Source: CAYJXA01 sp964404595
GTDB lineage: Archaea; Nanobdellota; Nanobdellia; Woesearchaeales; GW2011-AR9
Length of the DNA stretch: 35,610 bases
NCBI GenBank assembly: GCA_964404595.1
Contig: CAYOKQ010000012.1
Location: forward strand, 1 to 35,610
Direction: 5' to 3'
How positions within the stretch are numbered: the stretch's first letter is position 1; the number at the start of each line of letters is the position of its first letter. A program made the position numbers and the translations under genes. Below the pieces are notes generated by a model. The model did no database searches. It saw nothing but the letters and a program-made list of their open reading frames with translations, and was not told the origin of the DNA. Of the stretch, positions 1 to 7,379 are shown in pieces.

Positions 1-220
1 GATCTGTGATCAGATTATGTGCAGGATATAATCCGCCATTGATCTGAAATTCAGAACTGGTTCTGGTGTGAACATCGGATAAATATACCGTGAGGTCGGC
101 AGTGTGGAGTACTTTCACGGCGCGATCTTTTTGTTCTTCGGTCGTTCCGCAGTAAAAACTTCCATTGGGATCAACAAAGGCTTTTCCCCAATCGACTAAG
201 ACATTAATTTTTGTTTTCAT
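1..220 (-). CDS. pncA: Nicotinamidase-like isochorismatase-family protein (5' part; runs off the window)
   Basis: Starts with ATG at 220 and stays open to the window edge, giving 73 residues. The start overlaps the pncB stop as ATGA, so the two are translationally coupled. The N-terminus INVLVDWGKAFVDPNGSF fits the first strand of nicotinamidases with the catalytic Asp (here D10), and VYLSDVHTRTSSEF followed by NGGLYPAHNL corresponds to the family's DWHPxxHxSF...GGPWPPHC region. Nicotinamidase deamidates nicotinamide to nicotinate, the substrate of the enzyme encoded just upstream, so the pair forms a Preiss-Handler salvage unit. The rest of the active site (Lys, Cys) lies outside the window. 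The family call rests on short motifs plus context. Confidence 0.72.
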   Translation of the reverse strand, partial: MKTKINVLVDWGKAFVDPNGSFYCGTTEEQKDRAVKVLHTADLTVYLSDVHTRTSSEFQINGGLYPAHNLITD

Positions 221-1701
221 AGTGAATTTCCCTCCGAAAATCTCGATACAAAATTTTCCCGCACTTTCCGCTGGAGCTCTTTCACACCATCGGACATGAT
301 CACTTGATACGTAGAAATATCTCTAAATCTCGCTTGTTGTCGCTCTCGCCTTTGGGAGATCTGAGAAATACTTGGAAAGTCATAGGCTTGGATCCCTTTT
401 GTAATAATAGGAATTAATAAAGCCTCAGCAGTATCTCCTTGTCCCAGATAGTGACTAAGGTCTTCACATTCAAGTGCTATAACATCTTTCTTGAAATATC
501 CGTCCTCTCCTACCACGCGATACACTTGTTTTATACCGGGTAAGGTAGATTTAGCATGATCAGCAGAAATTTTTCCTCTATTGTTCCATTCACCTTGTAG
601 ATCTTTGAAAGCAGCTAATTTGAGAACCCCAGCAACAGGCCTTGGCGGATTAACTACGTATGTTCCCACCAAATATTTGTTGACATCCGCTCCCTGTTCT
701 TCAAGGAAGGCAATTTTTCCAGCCGTTAAGTCATCTGAAACTATAAGGTCATAGCTTTGGCGAGAATATCCTCTGGAAGCAAGAGTTTGATGGAGTGCAT
801 GGGATTGTTGCAAGAGATTACCGCTATCAAGCCTAAATGCAAAATTATCCAATTCTTGCTCTTTGATAACTTTGAGAGCTGTTTCCAGAGCGTGGAAAAC
901 GTCGTAGGTATCGAGTAAAAAGCATACCTTGCGTCCAAATAATTTTCCTTGTGCTTTAAACGCTGCATATTCGCTTGCATGGAGCATAACATAGGAGTGC
1001 CCATGTGTGCCTCCGACTTTTTCCTGATATTCCATGCCAAAAGCTACATTGGAAGAAAGTGTAAATCCGCCGATGCGAGCAGCCCGAGAATTAAAAATGG
1101 CACTTTGTGGGCTTGTCGCCCGATGGGAGCCGCCTTCTAAAAGAATTTTATCAACTAACGTAGCGATATCATTGGCAGCGGTGGCAACATTAGTTTGTGC
1201 ATTCATACAGTCTAGAAGTAAACTTTCATAGAGCTGGATTTCTTCAAACCGCTCATGAATCCTCAGTTGTGATTCTTGTGCAAAAAAGATCGTTCCTTCT
1301 GGCATCCCATAAAGATCTCCTTGAAATGAGAAATGCTCTATCCAATCCAGAAACTTCGGATCACTAACACCTTGGATGGTTTCGAAATAATTTCGAAGAG
1401 GTATATTACCTTTGCCATTAAGGAGACATGCTGCCGCCTGCTCAAGTCCTGCATTGACCAGGAAGGAACGGGGTGCCAATTCATCATACTTAACCCCTTT
1501 GCGTTCAAAACTACCCACCACTTTGTTAGTAGGAAGATTTCGTACTACCATATCAAATACTGCAACCTGGCCTGTAATCTCTTCTAAGAAATTAGCCTGG
1601 GCCATAGAATATTCATAGAAATTTGCAACTGCCATGGTCAGATCTTTTGTCATTTCTGGCATTTTAGGAGGGGGCAGTGTGGTCATTTTAGGCAGCCACA
1701 T
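217..1701 (-). CDS. pncB: Nicotinate phosphoribosyltransferase
   Basis: 494 aa, full length for NAPRTase. It joins nicotinate and PRPP to give nicotinate mononucleotide in NAD salvage. Visible family landmarks: LTMAVANFYEYSMAQA near residues 21-36, AVFDMVVRNLP (47-57), the phosphoribosyl-binding GTHGHSYV (231-238; the family has GTxAHS), LDTYD (263-267), RLDSGNL (290-296) and SDDL (322-325). A TATA-like TTTTTAATATAT at 1724-1735 on the minus strand is 28 nt before the ATG at 1701, which supports a leaderless start there, although in-frame ATGs at residues 6, 14 and 17 are possible. It is followed by pncA with an ATGA overlap and preceded by the NrtR-like gene. Its co-substrate PRPP could come from the synthetase at 32965. 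Confidence 0.9.
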   Translation of the reverse strand: MWLPKMTTLPPPKMPEMTKDLTMAVANFYEYSMAQANFLEEITGQVAVFDMVVRNLPTNKVVGSFERKGVKYDELAPRSFLVNAGLEQAAACLLNGKGNIPLRNYFETIQGVSDPKFLDWIEHFSFQGDLYGMPEGTIFFAQESQLRIHERFEEIQLYESLLLDCMNAQTNVATAANDIATLVDKILLEGGSHRATSPQSAIFNSRAARIGGFTLSSNVAFGMEYQEKVGGTHGHSYVMLHASEYAAFKAQGKLFGRKVCFLLDTYDVFHALETALKVIKEQELDNFAFRLDSGNLLQQSHALHQTLASRGYSRQSYDLIVSDDLTAGKIAFLEEQGADVNKYLVGTYVVNPPRPVAGVLKLAAFKDLQGEWNNRGKISADHAKSTLPGIKQVYRVVGEDGYFKKDVIALECEDLSHYLGQGDTAEALLIPIITKGIQAYDFPSISQISQRRERQQARFRDISTYQVIMSDGVKELQRKVRENFVSRFSEGNSL

Positions 1702-1810
1702 ATTGTATTTTATAGACTAAGTGATATATTAAAAATAGAATTTTGTGACAGGGAGATGCTAATAATTGAGTACCGCTGGACTGAAAGTAAGTGGTTGTAG
1801 CCATATTGAT

Positions 1811-1827
1811 AGTGTAAAAGTAACACT
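1811..1827. promoter_or_regulatory. Candidate operator palindrome upstream of pncBA
   Basis: AGTGTAAAAGTAACACT is a perfect 5-bp inverted repeat with a 7-nt spacer. It lies in the 198-nt gap between the nrtR-like gene and pncB. Immediately next to it, at 1828-1838, is TTATATATAAA, which on the minus strand would be a TATA box placing a start near 1808, on top of the palindrome. A repressor bound here would block that promoter. That it is the NrtR site is inference from position. A second TATA-like element closer to pncB (1724-1735) would give a leaderless transcript instead. Confidence 0.35.
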
Positions 1828-1899
1828 TATATATAAATGTTTTGGATCATTTTGGCTTTGTCAAGAAAACCACCACGGGTGTAAGAAGAGATATTCTTC

Positions 1900-2556
1900 C
1901 TATTTCTTGCGTGTAAACGAATACAACCGTGCCGGGCGGTGTGCTCCTTCCATTTTCATCTTTTTACTGTCTTTAAGAATGTGCAATTCCAGAATCTTTT
2001 TCCTGAAATTACGTTTATCTAAAGTCTTGCATAGGATAACTTCGTACGCTTTCTGTAATTCTGTAAGTGTAAATTCTGGTGGCATTAACTGGAAAGCAAA
2101 ATCACTCTCGAGTACTTTCCGACGTAAACGATGTACGGCATACTCAATAATACTTTTGTGGTCAAAGGCAACTGCGGGCAGGCCATATACAGAATGCCAC
2201 TGCAGCTTTTCAGTCTGAAAATTAATTTGAGATGCATCGACTAATCCGTAATATACGAGGGTAATCACCCGCATACGGGTATCTCGTCTTAAGTCATCGC
2301 CAAAAGTATAGAGCTGTTCTAAAAAAACTGCCCCGGGATTGACGCCACATTTGAGCTTAAGTGCCATTTTGGCAGTAGTTTCTACCGGTTCATCGTAGCG
2401 CACCATGCGGCCAGGAAGGGCATATTTTCCAAAATAAGGATCCTCATTGCGCTGGATCAAACCTACTTTCAGATCATTATTCTTGATGGTAAAGAGAACA
2501 ACGTCTACGGCAAGAGCTGGTTTCTTCGCTGCAACAATGAAGTCTTCAGGAGCCAT
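1900..2556 (-). CDS. nrtR: NrtR-like Nudix transcriptional regulator with degenerate Nudix box
   Basis: 218 aa from the ATG at 2556; the reading frame is open further upstream, but the ATG fits the TATA box at 2590-2597. An N-terminal Nudix fold (about 12-135) is followed by a C-terminal winged helix (about 150-218) with the NrtR hallmarks MPPEFTLTELQKAYEVIL, LDKRNFRKKILEL and GAHRPARLY. In NrtR the Nudix domain senses ADP-ribose and related ligands and the winged helix represses NAD genes. The Nudix box at 49-72 (LPGRMVRYDEP...ALKLKCGV) lacks the REUxEE residues: they read M, A, L, K where R, E, E, E are expected. It should therefore be catalytically dead, as in true NrtR repressors. Its position directly upstream of pncB-pncA supports the role. 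It could be an ordinary inactive Nudix protein, but the C-terminal domain argues against that. Confidence 0.82.
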   Translation of the reverse strand: MAPEDFIVAAKKPALAVDVVLFTIKNNDLKVGLIQRNEDPYFGKYALPGRMVRYDEPVETTAKMALKLKCGVNPGAVFLEQLYTFGDDLRRDTRMRVITLVYYGLVDASQINFQTEKLQWHSVYGLPAVAFDHKSIIEYAVHRLRRKVLESDFAFQLMPPEFTLTELQKAYEVILCKTLDKRNFRKKILELHILKDSKKMKMEGAHRPARLYSFTRKK

Positions 2557-2589
2557 AGTGTGATTACAACTATAACTATAGCAATAAAG

Positions 2590-2597
2590 TTTATAAA
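2590..2597. promoter_or_regulatory. Palindromic TATA box shared by nrtR and the HIT gene
   Basis: TTTATAAA is its own reverse complement and lies between two divergent genes. Its centre is 25 nt before the HIT ATG (2619), predicting a leaderless transcript to the right, and about 37 nt before the nrtR ATG (2556) to the left, predicting a 10-12 nt leader. It is the only good TATA box in the 62-nt gap, so it probably directs transcription both ways. Confidence 0.6.
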
Positions 2598-2618
2598 AGT
2601 ATGTGATTTTATAATCCC

Positions 2619-3023
2619 ATGGCCAATTGCGTCTTTTGTAAAATTGTTGCAGGAGAAATTCCCTGCTATAAAGTATATGAAGATGAGCATAACCTTGCCT
2701 TTTTAGACATACAACCCCAGGCACAGGGCCACACAGTAGTTATTCCAAAAAAACATGGTGAAACAGTGTTTGATTTAGAGAAACCCATTATTAAAAGCGT
2801 TATGGCAGCGGTTCAAGAATCGATGAAGAAAATCCAGCATAGATTAAGCCCCGACGGATTTAATGTCGGTTGGAATCATCTGGCGGCAGGCGGACAGGTA
2901 GTTCCTCATTTACATCTTCATGTGATACCGCGGTATAAAGATGATGGCGGTGGAAGTCTGCATTCCGTGATTAATAATCCAGGAAGGATAAAAGTCGAAG
3001 ATGTGGCGAAGATGCTTAAGTAA
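2619..3023 (+). CDS. HIT-family nucleotide hydrolase
   Basis: 134 aa, typical for the HIT (histidine triad) family, which hydrolyses or transfers the phosphate of AMP-linked compounds such as AMP-NH2 or dinucleoside polyphosphates. The start MANCVFCKIVAGEIP has the family's CxxC (C4, C7). The triad is HLHLHVIPR (H97, H99, H101; H99 would be the nucleophile). GHTVVIPKKH lies near 37-46. The start codon is 25 nt from the TATA box, so the mRNA is probably leaderless. It faces the convergent small gene ending at 3040. Substrate unknown. Confidence 0.93.
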   Translation: MANCVFCKIVAGEIPCYKVYEDEHNLAFLDIQPQAQGHTVVIPKKHGETVFDLEKPIIKSVMAAVQESMKKIQHRLSPDGFNVGWNHLAAGGQVVPHLHLHVIPRYKDDGGGSLHSVINNPGRIKVEDVAKMLK

Positions 3024-3039
3024 TTTATTTATCCAAATC

Positions 3040-3273
3040 TCAAAGAAATTTCTTTGCTTTCTCCATCAGCGGCATGACTTTTTCCACTTCATCTTTGGTC
3101 ATTCGGCCTAATTTAGCAAAAGAATATTCCCCGCCTGCATTCTTATTTTCCCTCGACAGCTGCAGCTTGGGAGTGCCATTATTATATGAAAATACTGCAA
3201 CGGTAATTCTGCTTCTGTCAAATTCAAGTGTCGCTGAAAATAATTCTTTGTCTAATGACTTGTCAAATGCCAT
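3040..3273 (-). CDS. Small conserved archaeal protein, possibly PC4-like
   Basis: 77 aa from the ATG at 3273, chosen over an in-frame TTG at 3294 because GGAGG lies 10-14 nt upstream of it. The sequence ITVAVFSYNNGTPKLQLSRE, then GGEYSFAKLGRMTKDEVEKV, is soluble and basic. It loosely resembles the single-strand DNA-binding PC4/YdbC fold (Vxxxx-Y-G-PKLxIRE, GE...KLGR-T-EE). I regard that as a suggestion only. It shares an intergenic TATA element with the divergent DUF1152 gene and converges on the HIT gene. Confidence 0.6.
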   Translation of the reverse strand: MAFDKSLDKELFSATLEFDRSRITVAVFSYNNGTPKLQLSRENKNAGGEYSFAKLGRMTKDEVEKVMPLMEKAKKFL

Positions 3274-3308
3274 GATGATTTTCCTCCAGATCAAATTTAA
3301 TCAGGCAT

Positions 3309-3318
3309 ATTTTTAAAT
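3309..3318. promoter_or_regulatory. Shared AT box for the divergent genes 3273 (minus) and 3340 (plus)
   Basis: ATTTTTAAAT is the only TATA-like element between the two genes. It is 26 nt (centre to ATG) from the plus gene, giving a leaderless start, and about 40 nt from the minus gene, giving a leader of roughly 15 nt that contains GGAGG. This is the same arrangement as at 2590-2597. Confidence 0.5.
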
Positions 3319-3339
3319 CTATGCTTATTTTCGGCCCAT

Positions 3340-4266
3340 ATGCCCTTGCTTGATTGCCTGAACCTGGAAAGATCAGAAAATATTTTGGTTGCCGGTGCCG
3401 GCGGCGGGTTTGACGTGTATGCTGGAATTCCGCTCTATTTAGAATTGCAGGAGCGGGGGAAAAATATCATTTTAGCGAATTATTCTTTCACCCGGCTTGA
3501 AGAAACCAATTCCAAAAGCCTCGCTCCTTATTGCCGGGAAATTAATGCTCACGATACTTTATCTCCTACCGGATATTTTCCAGAAAGAGCTTTGGTTCGT
3601 TGGCTGCAAAGTAAGAAATGTACCACGCCGCTGTTTGCATTTGAACCAACAGGTGTGCAGAATTTGAGGAGAGCATATGAAGCGATCGTTGATAAATATA
3701 ACATTGATACCATTATTCTCGTTGACGGTGGGACTGACAGCCTCATGCATGGAGACGAAGAACATATCGGAACTCCCGTGGAGGATAGCACTTCGGTAAT
3801 GGCTGTTCAACAATTGAAAGTGCCGCAAAAATATCTTTCTGGTATTGGTTTTGGTATCGATGAGATTTCCCATTCTTTATTCCTGGATAATCTAGCAGCG
3901 TTAGGACTAGGATATTTAGGATTGTCAGAACTTAATGGAACCTATGCTCAAAAATTTATTGACGCCGTTAATTTTGCAAATAGGGAAATGCCCGGCAATG
4001 AAAGTATTATCTGTAATTCCATTGCCAGCGCGCTCGAAGGCAATTTTGGAGAATATCATCGCACCGCACGCACCCACAGGAGCAAACTATCGATAACTCC
4101 ACTGATGAAAGTGTATTGGCATTGTGAACTTGAAGCGGTGGCCAGGCGAATTGCCTATGGCGAACAGATCTTGAATACGCACACGCATGAAGAGGTAGCA
4201 CAGGAGATTAAGAAATACAGGTTAGGCCTACTCGAATGGCGCACTCCCAGTTTACGGATTTGGTGA
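3340..4266 (+). CDS. DUF1152 family protein
   Basis: 308 aa. The N-terminal loop ILVAGAGGGFDVYAGIP (15-31) is the glycine-rich signature of DUF1152 proteins, an uncharacterised family common in archaea and actinobacteria with a Rossmann-like N-terminus. A second conserved block is IILVDGGTDSLMHGDE (about 124-139), followed by GIGFGIDE. No signal peptide or membrane segment. The ATG is 26 nt from the AT box at 3309-3318. It converges with gyrB 39 nt away, so the neighbours give no hint of function. Biochemical role unknown. Confidence 0.75.
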   Translation: MPLLDCLNLERSENILVAGAGGGFDVYAGIPLYLELQERGKNIILANYSFTRLEETNSKSLAPYCREINAHDTLSPTGYFPERALVRWLQSKKCTTPLFAFEPTGVQNLRRAYEAIVDKYNIDTIILVDGGTDSLMHGDEEHIGTPVEDSTSVMAVQQLKVPQKYLSGIGFGIDEISHSLFLDNLAALGLGYLGLSELNGTYAQKFIDAVNFANREMPGNESIICNSIASALEGNFGEYHRTARTHRSKLSITPLMKVYWHCELEAVARRIAYGEQILNTHTHEEVAQEIKKYRLGLLEWRTPSLRIW

Positions 4267-4305
4267 ATGTAAAGAGAAAGTCAAAGAAAACTGCCATATA
4301 AATAT

Positions 4306-6216
4306 TTACACATCTAAATTCACCACTTCCTTCGCATGCTGCTCGATAAATTCCCTTCGCGGCTCAACTTCTTCTCCCATCAGAATGGTAAACATCTGAT
4401 CGGCAGCCACCGCATCTTCAATGGTTATTTTCTTCAATTTACGCACGGTAGGATCCATGGTCGTCTCCCACAACTGCTTGGGATTCATCTCTCCCAGACC
4501 TTTGTAGCGCTGGATGCTAATTTCCTCTCCCCATTCTACAACTAATTTATCTTTCTCTCGATCGGAATACACATATTCCACTCTCTTGCCTTTTTGCAAT
4601 CGATAGAGCGGAGGCATGGCGATATAGATGTGGCCCTGCTCCACCAAAAGAGTCATGTATCGATAAAAAAATGTGAGAAGGAGCGTCATGATATGCGAGC
4701 CATCAACATCAGCATCCGTCATAATAATAACCCGATCGTAGCGTAATTTAGAGACATTAAATTCTTCTCCAATTCCTGTTCCCAGCGCCATGATCATGGC
4801 AATGATTTCCCTATTTTCCATCATCTTATGCAATCGTGCTTTTTCGACATTGAGAATTTTTCCTCGTAAAGGCAGGATGGCTTGAAATTCGCGATTGCGG
4901 CCCATCTTGGCGCTTCCCCCCGCTGAATCTCCCTCCACAATATACACTTCACATTTCTTAGGATCACGATTGCTGCAGTCAGCTAATTTTCCCGGTAAGC
5001 CTGCACCATCAAGTGCCCCTTTTCGCCTGGCCAAATCCCTTGCTTTATGCGCGGCTTCCCTGGCACGAGCAGCATCCAAACATTTGCCGACAATCATTTT
5101 CGACACTTGCGGATGCTCGCCAAGGTACGTGCTTAATGCATCGTGTACAATAGAAGACACAATGCCAAAGACTTCACTATTTCCCAATTTAGTTTTGGTC
5201 TGTCCTTCAAACAAAGGCTCTTGCACCTTGACCGAGACTACCGCGGTAAGCCCTTCTTTCACATCATCGCCACTAAGCTTGATCTCTTCTTTACTGCTCA
5301 TCCCTTTGGCAACAGTATTGAGCACCCTGGTGAGCGCGGTTTTAAATCCCGAGAGATGCGTTCCCCCTTCAATGGTATTAATGTTATTGACAAAACTAAA
5401 CACATTTTCCTGATATCCGGAATTATATCGCAGAGCGACATCAACCACTACATTCTCCTTCTCTTTCTCTAAGGCAATGACTTCGTGCAAGGGAGTTTTA
5501 TTATGATCGACAAACTGCACAAATTCAGTAATGCCCCCTTGATACTTGAACACTTCTTTTTTGTTTTCTTCCCGTTCGTCATGCAGTTCTATCTCAATGC
5601 CTTTATTGAGAAAAGCTAACTCCCGTAATCGTTTAGTCAGGATATCATAATGAAATACAGTTTCATGGAAGATGGAAGGGTCTGGTTTGAACGTGACGGT
5701 GGTTCCACGATCACTGGTCTCACCAATCATCATAAGCTGATCAAGTGGCTTGCCGATGGAATAATGCTGCTGATGAATTTTTCCATCTCGTTTGACTTGG
5801 ATAGTCAGGCTGATGGAAAGCGCATTGACGACGCTTAGCCCCACACCATGCAGTCCTCCGGAAACTTTATAGGAATCTTTATCGAACTTTCCGCCGGCAT
5901 GAAGTTTAGTGAGGGCAACTTCGACAGCCGGAATGCCTAATTTGGGATGAATATCAACGGGAATTCCCCGGCCGTTATCGATCACCGTGACCGAATTATC
6001 CGGATGGACGATAACGATGATTCTGGTGCAATGCCCCGCTAACGCCTCGTCAATAGAATTGTCCACTATTTCCCACACCAGGTGATGCAGACCCCGTATA
6101 GTGGTATCACCGATATACATGGAAGGTCGCATCCTTACTGCTTGCAAACCTTCCAATACAGTTATATTTTCTGCGTTATATTCTGACTTTTTAATTTTGT
6201 TCTCTTCTTCAACCAT
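4306..6216 (-). CDS. gyrB: DNA gyrase subunit B
   Basis: 636 aa, the usual GyrB length. The GHKL ATPase domain has ITVLEGLQAVRMRPSMYIG (18-36), the catalytic Glu region LVWEIVDNSIDEAL (46-59), DNGRGIPV (80-87) and GGLHGVGLSVVNAL (120-133). The transducer carries the ATP-contacting QTKTKLGN (339-346). The TOPRIM domain has VEGDSAGG (427-434), LPLRGKILNVEKA and DADVDGSH (501-508). The tail YKGLGEMNPKQLWETT is normal. It introduces negative supercoils together with GyrA, which is not in the window. GGAG lies 7 nt before the ATG, which overlaps the stop of the upstream endonuclease gene by 8 nt. No intein interrupts the protein. Confidence 0.97.
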   Translation of the reverse strand: MVEEENKIKKSEYNAENITVLEGLQAVRMRPSMYIGDTTIRGLHHLVWEIVDNSIDEALAGHCTRIIVIVHPDNSVTVIDNGRGIPVDIHPKLGIPAVEVALTKLHAGGKFDKDSYKVSGGLHGVGLSVVNALSISLTIQVKRDGKIHQQHYSIGKPLDQLMMIGETSDRGTTVTFKPDPSIFHETVFHYDILTKRLRELAFLNKGIEIELHDEREENKKEVFKYQGGITEFVQFVDHNKTPLHEVIALEKEKENVVVDVALRYNSGYQENVFSFVNNINTIEGGTHLSGFKTALTRVLNTVAKGMSSKEEIKLSGDDVKEGLTAVVSVKVQEPLFEGQTKTKLGNSEVFGIVSSIVHDALSTYLGEHPQVSKMIVGKCLDAARAREAAHKARDLARRKGALDGAGLPGKLADCSNRDPKKCEVYIVEGDSAGGSAKMGRNREFQAILPLRGKILNVEKARLHKMMENREIIAMIMALGTGIGEEFNVSKLRYDRVIIMTDADVDGSHIMTLLLTFFYRYMTLLVEQGHIYIAMPPLYRLQKGKRVEYVYSDREKDKLVVEWGEEISIQRYKGLGEMNPKQLWETTMDPTVRKLKKITIEDAVAADQMFTILMGEEVEPRREFIEQHAKEVVNLDV

Positions 6217-6859
6217 TTTTTTCTCCGATTTTATATTTCATCTGCTCTAAAGGCATGCTACTTTTAATAATATTTGCTAATTTTATAGTATCCTTCTTAT
6301 AAAAGCTTAAATAATAATATTTCCCATCTCTAAATCTAATTGAACAATTCAACCCCCATTTATCCAAAAAATACTTTTGCATTAGTTTGTGTTCTTTTAT
6401 AGAAAAAGAATTGGTACAGAGGATTAAATCTTTGATTGAGTTACAATAACTTCCATCATCGCATATCCAAATAGCTAAACTTTGGGGTGTTATCTGTTTT
6501 AATATCTTTTCATTAACTTCTTTTCTTCCGTTTTTATAAAATAGATCATAATAGAAATTAAACGCCGGATGAGCAAAAGTTGTAAAAGAATAAGTGGCAT
6601 ATTTATGCCCTTTGTGGAAACTGCGTTTAGGTTCAGACAAAGTAAATTCACTGAATAAATCGTATATCCAATATAAATAATCTTTCTGTTTATCGGAATG
6701 TTCTGTCCTGAATAAAGTATTCTTACCCCTTTTTCTAAGATTTCCGTCTCCTAGTAATGCACCAATGATAACATTGTGCTGTTCTGGAGAAAGCAATATT
6801 TTTGGATTATTGGAGAGGAGGGCTTTCCAATCTTGAATTGATTTTTTAAGATTCCTTGC
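6209..6859 (-). CDS. LAGLIDADG homing endonuclease, C-terminal part (gene cut by assembly gap)
   Basis: 216 codons are open from the edge of the N-run to the stop at 6209. The first ATG in frame is at 6796, but the frame before it (ARNLKKSIQDWKALL, then NPKILLSPEQ) reads like the normal lead-in of the domain, so the true gene continues upstream through the gap. Two LAGLIDADG motifs are visible: IIGALLGDGN and LAIWICDDGSY, as in the PF03161-type single-chain endonucleases. The C-terminus ends EKNG with no His-Asn splice motif, so it is not an intein. It overlaps the gyrB start by 8 nt. These enzymes cut a specific DNA target to spread their own gene. Confidence 0.85.
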   Translation of the reverse strand, partial: ARNLKKSIQDWKALLSNNPKILLSPEQHNVIIGALLGDGNLRKRGKNTLFRTEHSDKQKDYLYWIYDLFSEFTLSEPKRSFHKGHKYATYSFTTFAHPAFNFYYDLFYKNGRKEVNEKILKQITPQSLAIWICDDGSYCNSIKDLILCTNSFSIKEHKLMQKYFLDKWGLNCSIRFRDGKYYYLSFYKKDTIKLANIIKSSMPLEQMKYKIGEKNG

Positions 6860-6861
6860 TT

Positions 6862-6871
6862 NNNNNNNNNN
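6862..6871. other. Assembly gap (10 N)
   Basis: Ten consecutive Ns inside the homing endonuclease gene. A fixed-length run of this kind usually marks a scaffold join of unknown true size. The reading frames on the two sides do not match across ten bases (the left side needs frame 6859, the right side ends mid-codon at 6872), so the real length is not 10 or bases at the join are wrong. Confidence 0.95.
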
Positions 6872-7209
6872 ATCTGGTGCGAATTCACAAATAGATCCAG
6901 TTCACGCTTAACTCTAAAAGTCGAGAGCAAAGAGGCCTTGCTTTTTTCTAAATAGGGGAAAGTTTTCAACATTTTAGCTTCATTTAAGGCCCTAGCAAGC
7001 ATGGAATAATTTTTAAAGTGATATTTTTCTACGAGTTTTTGTGCATCACCTCTTTTTTTAACTTCATTAAGCAATTGCCCAAAGTCTAATGCCTTTCTGG
7101 CAGTCCCTAGCCCTTCTAAAACGGTGATTTGAGCCGCGCCGTAGCTGTTTGAGGTTGGATTTTGAGCAGGATTTGGTGCAGGTGTTTCTGGCTGGCTTTC
7201 GGTCATCAT
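6872..7209 (-). CDS. N-terminal part of the endonuclease-locus gene, with GyrB-like N-terminus
   Basis: 112 codons from ATG 7209 to the gap. A Pro/Asn-rich leader (residues 2-21) is followed by SYGAAQITVLEGLGTARK (22-39), which matches the start of GyrB proteins (YNAENITVLEGLQAVR in the gyrB next door). After that it diverges to a basic helical stretch (FGQLLNEVKKRGDAQKLVEK and onward) that looks like a DNA-binding segment joined to the endonuclease. TATA (TCTTTATAAACC at 7270-7281, minus) predicts a leader of about 40 nt. Most likely this and 6209-6859 are one gene. Whether the GyrB-like start is a captured gyrB 5' end or a chance likeness cannot be settled here. Confidence 0.6.
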
Positions 7210-7330
7210 TGTAAGAGCTTCTAGTTTGTTTTTATCGTCGGTAAATGGGTGTTTTTTGGAGAATTTTGAGGTTTATAAAGATTGCGCCCACTGATAGTGT
7301 AATTACTATTAAGTAACTATTATAGAAAGA

Positions 7331-7338
7331 TTTATAAA
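7331..7338 (+). promoter_or_regulatory. TATA box of the AAA-amidase-ligase operon
   Basis: TTTATAAA, with an A-rich upstream flank, is followed by a predicted start near 7360 and by GAGGT at 7367-7371, 8 nt before the ATG at 7380. This operon therefore uses a short leader with a ribosome binding site, unlike the many leaderless genes around it. Confidence 0.6.
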
Positions 7339-7379
7339 GAAATAGCATTTATTGCTCAAAAACCAAGAGGTAAAACCAT

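Noticed and set aside
1766..2218. Plus-strand open frame opposite nrtR
   Set aside because: It is antisense to the well-supported NrtR-like gene and has no family features or ribosome binding site.
4306..6216. Intein in gyrB
   Set aside because: GyrB is uninterrupted, and the neighbouring endonuclease lacks the intein C-terminal His-Asn.
6751..7209. A 152-residue protein reading through the Ns
   Set aside because: The last 36 residues after the gap are out of frame with the endonuclease and arise from the arbitrary gap length.
1808..7302. Shared 11-mer TGATAGTGTAA at 1808-1818 and 7292-7302 as a common operator
   Set aside because: An 11-nt match is expected by chance many times in 35 kb, and the second copy lacks the inverted half.
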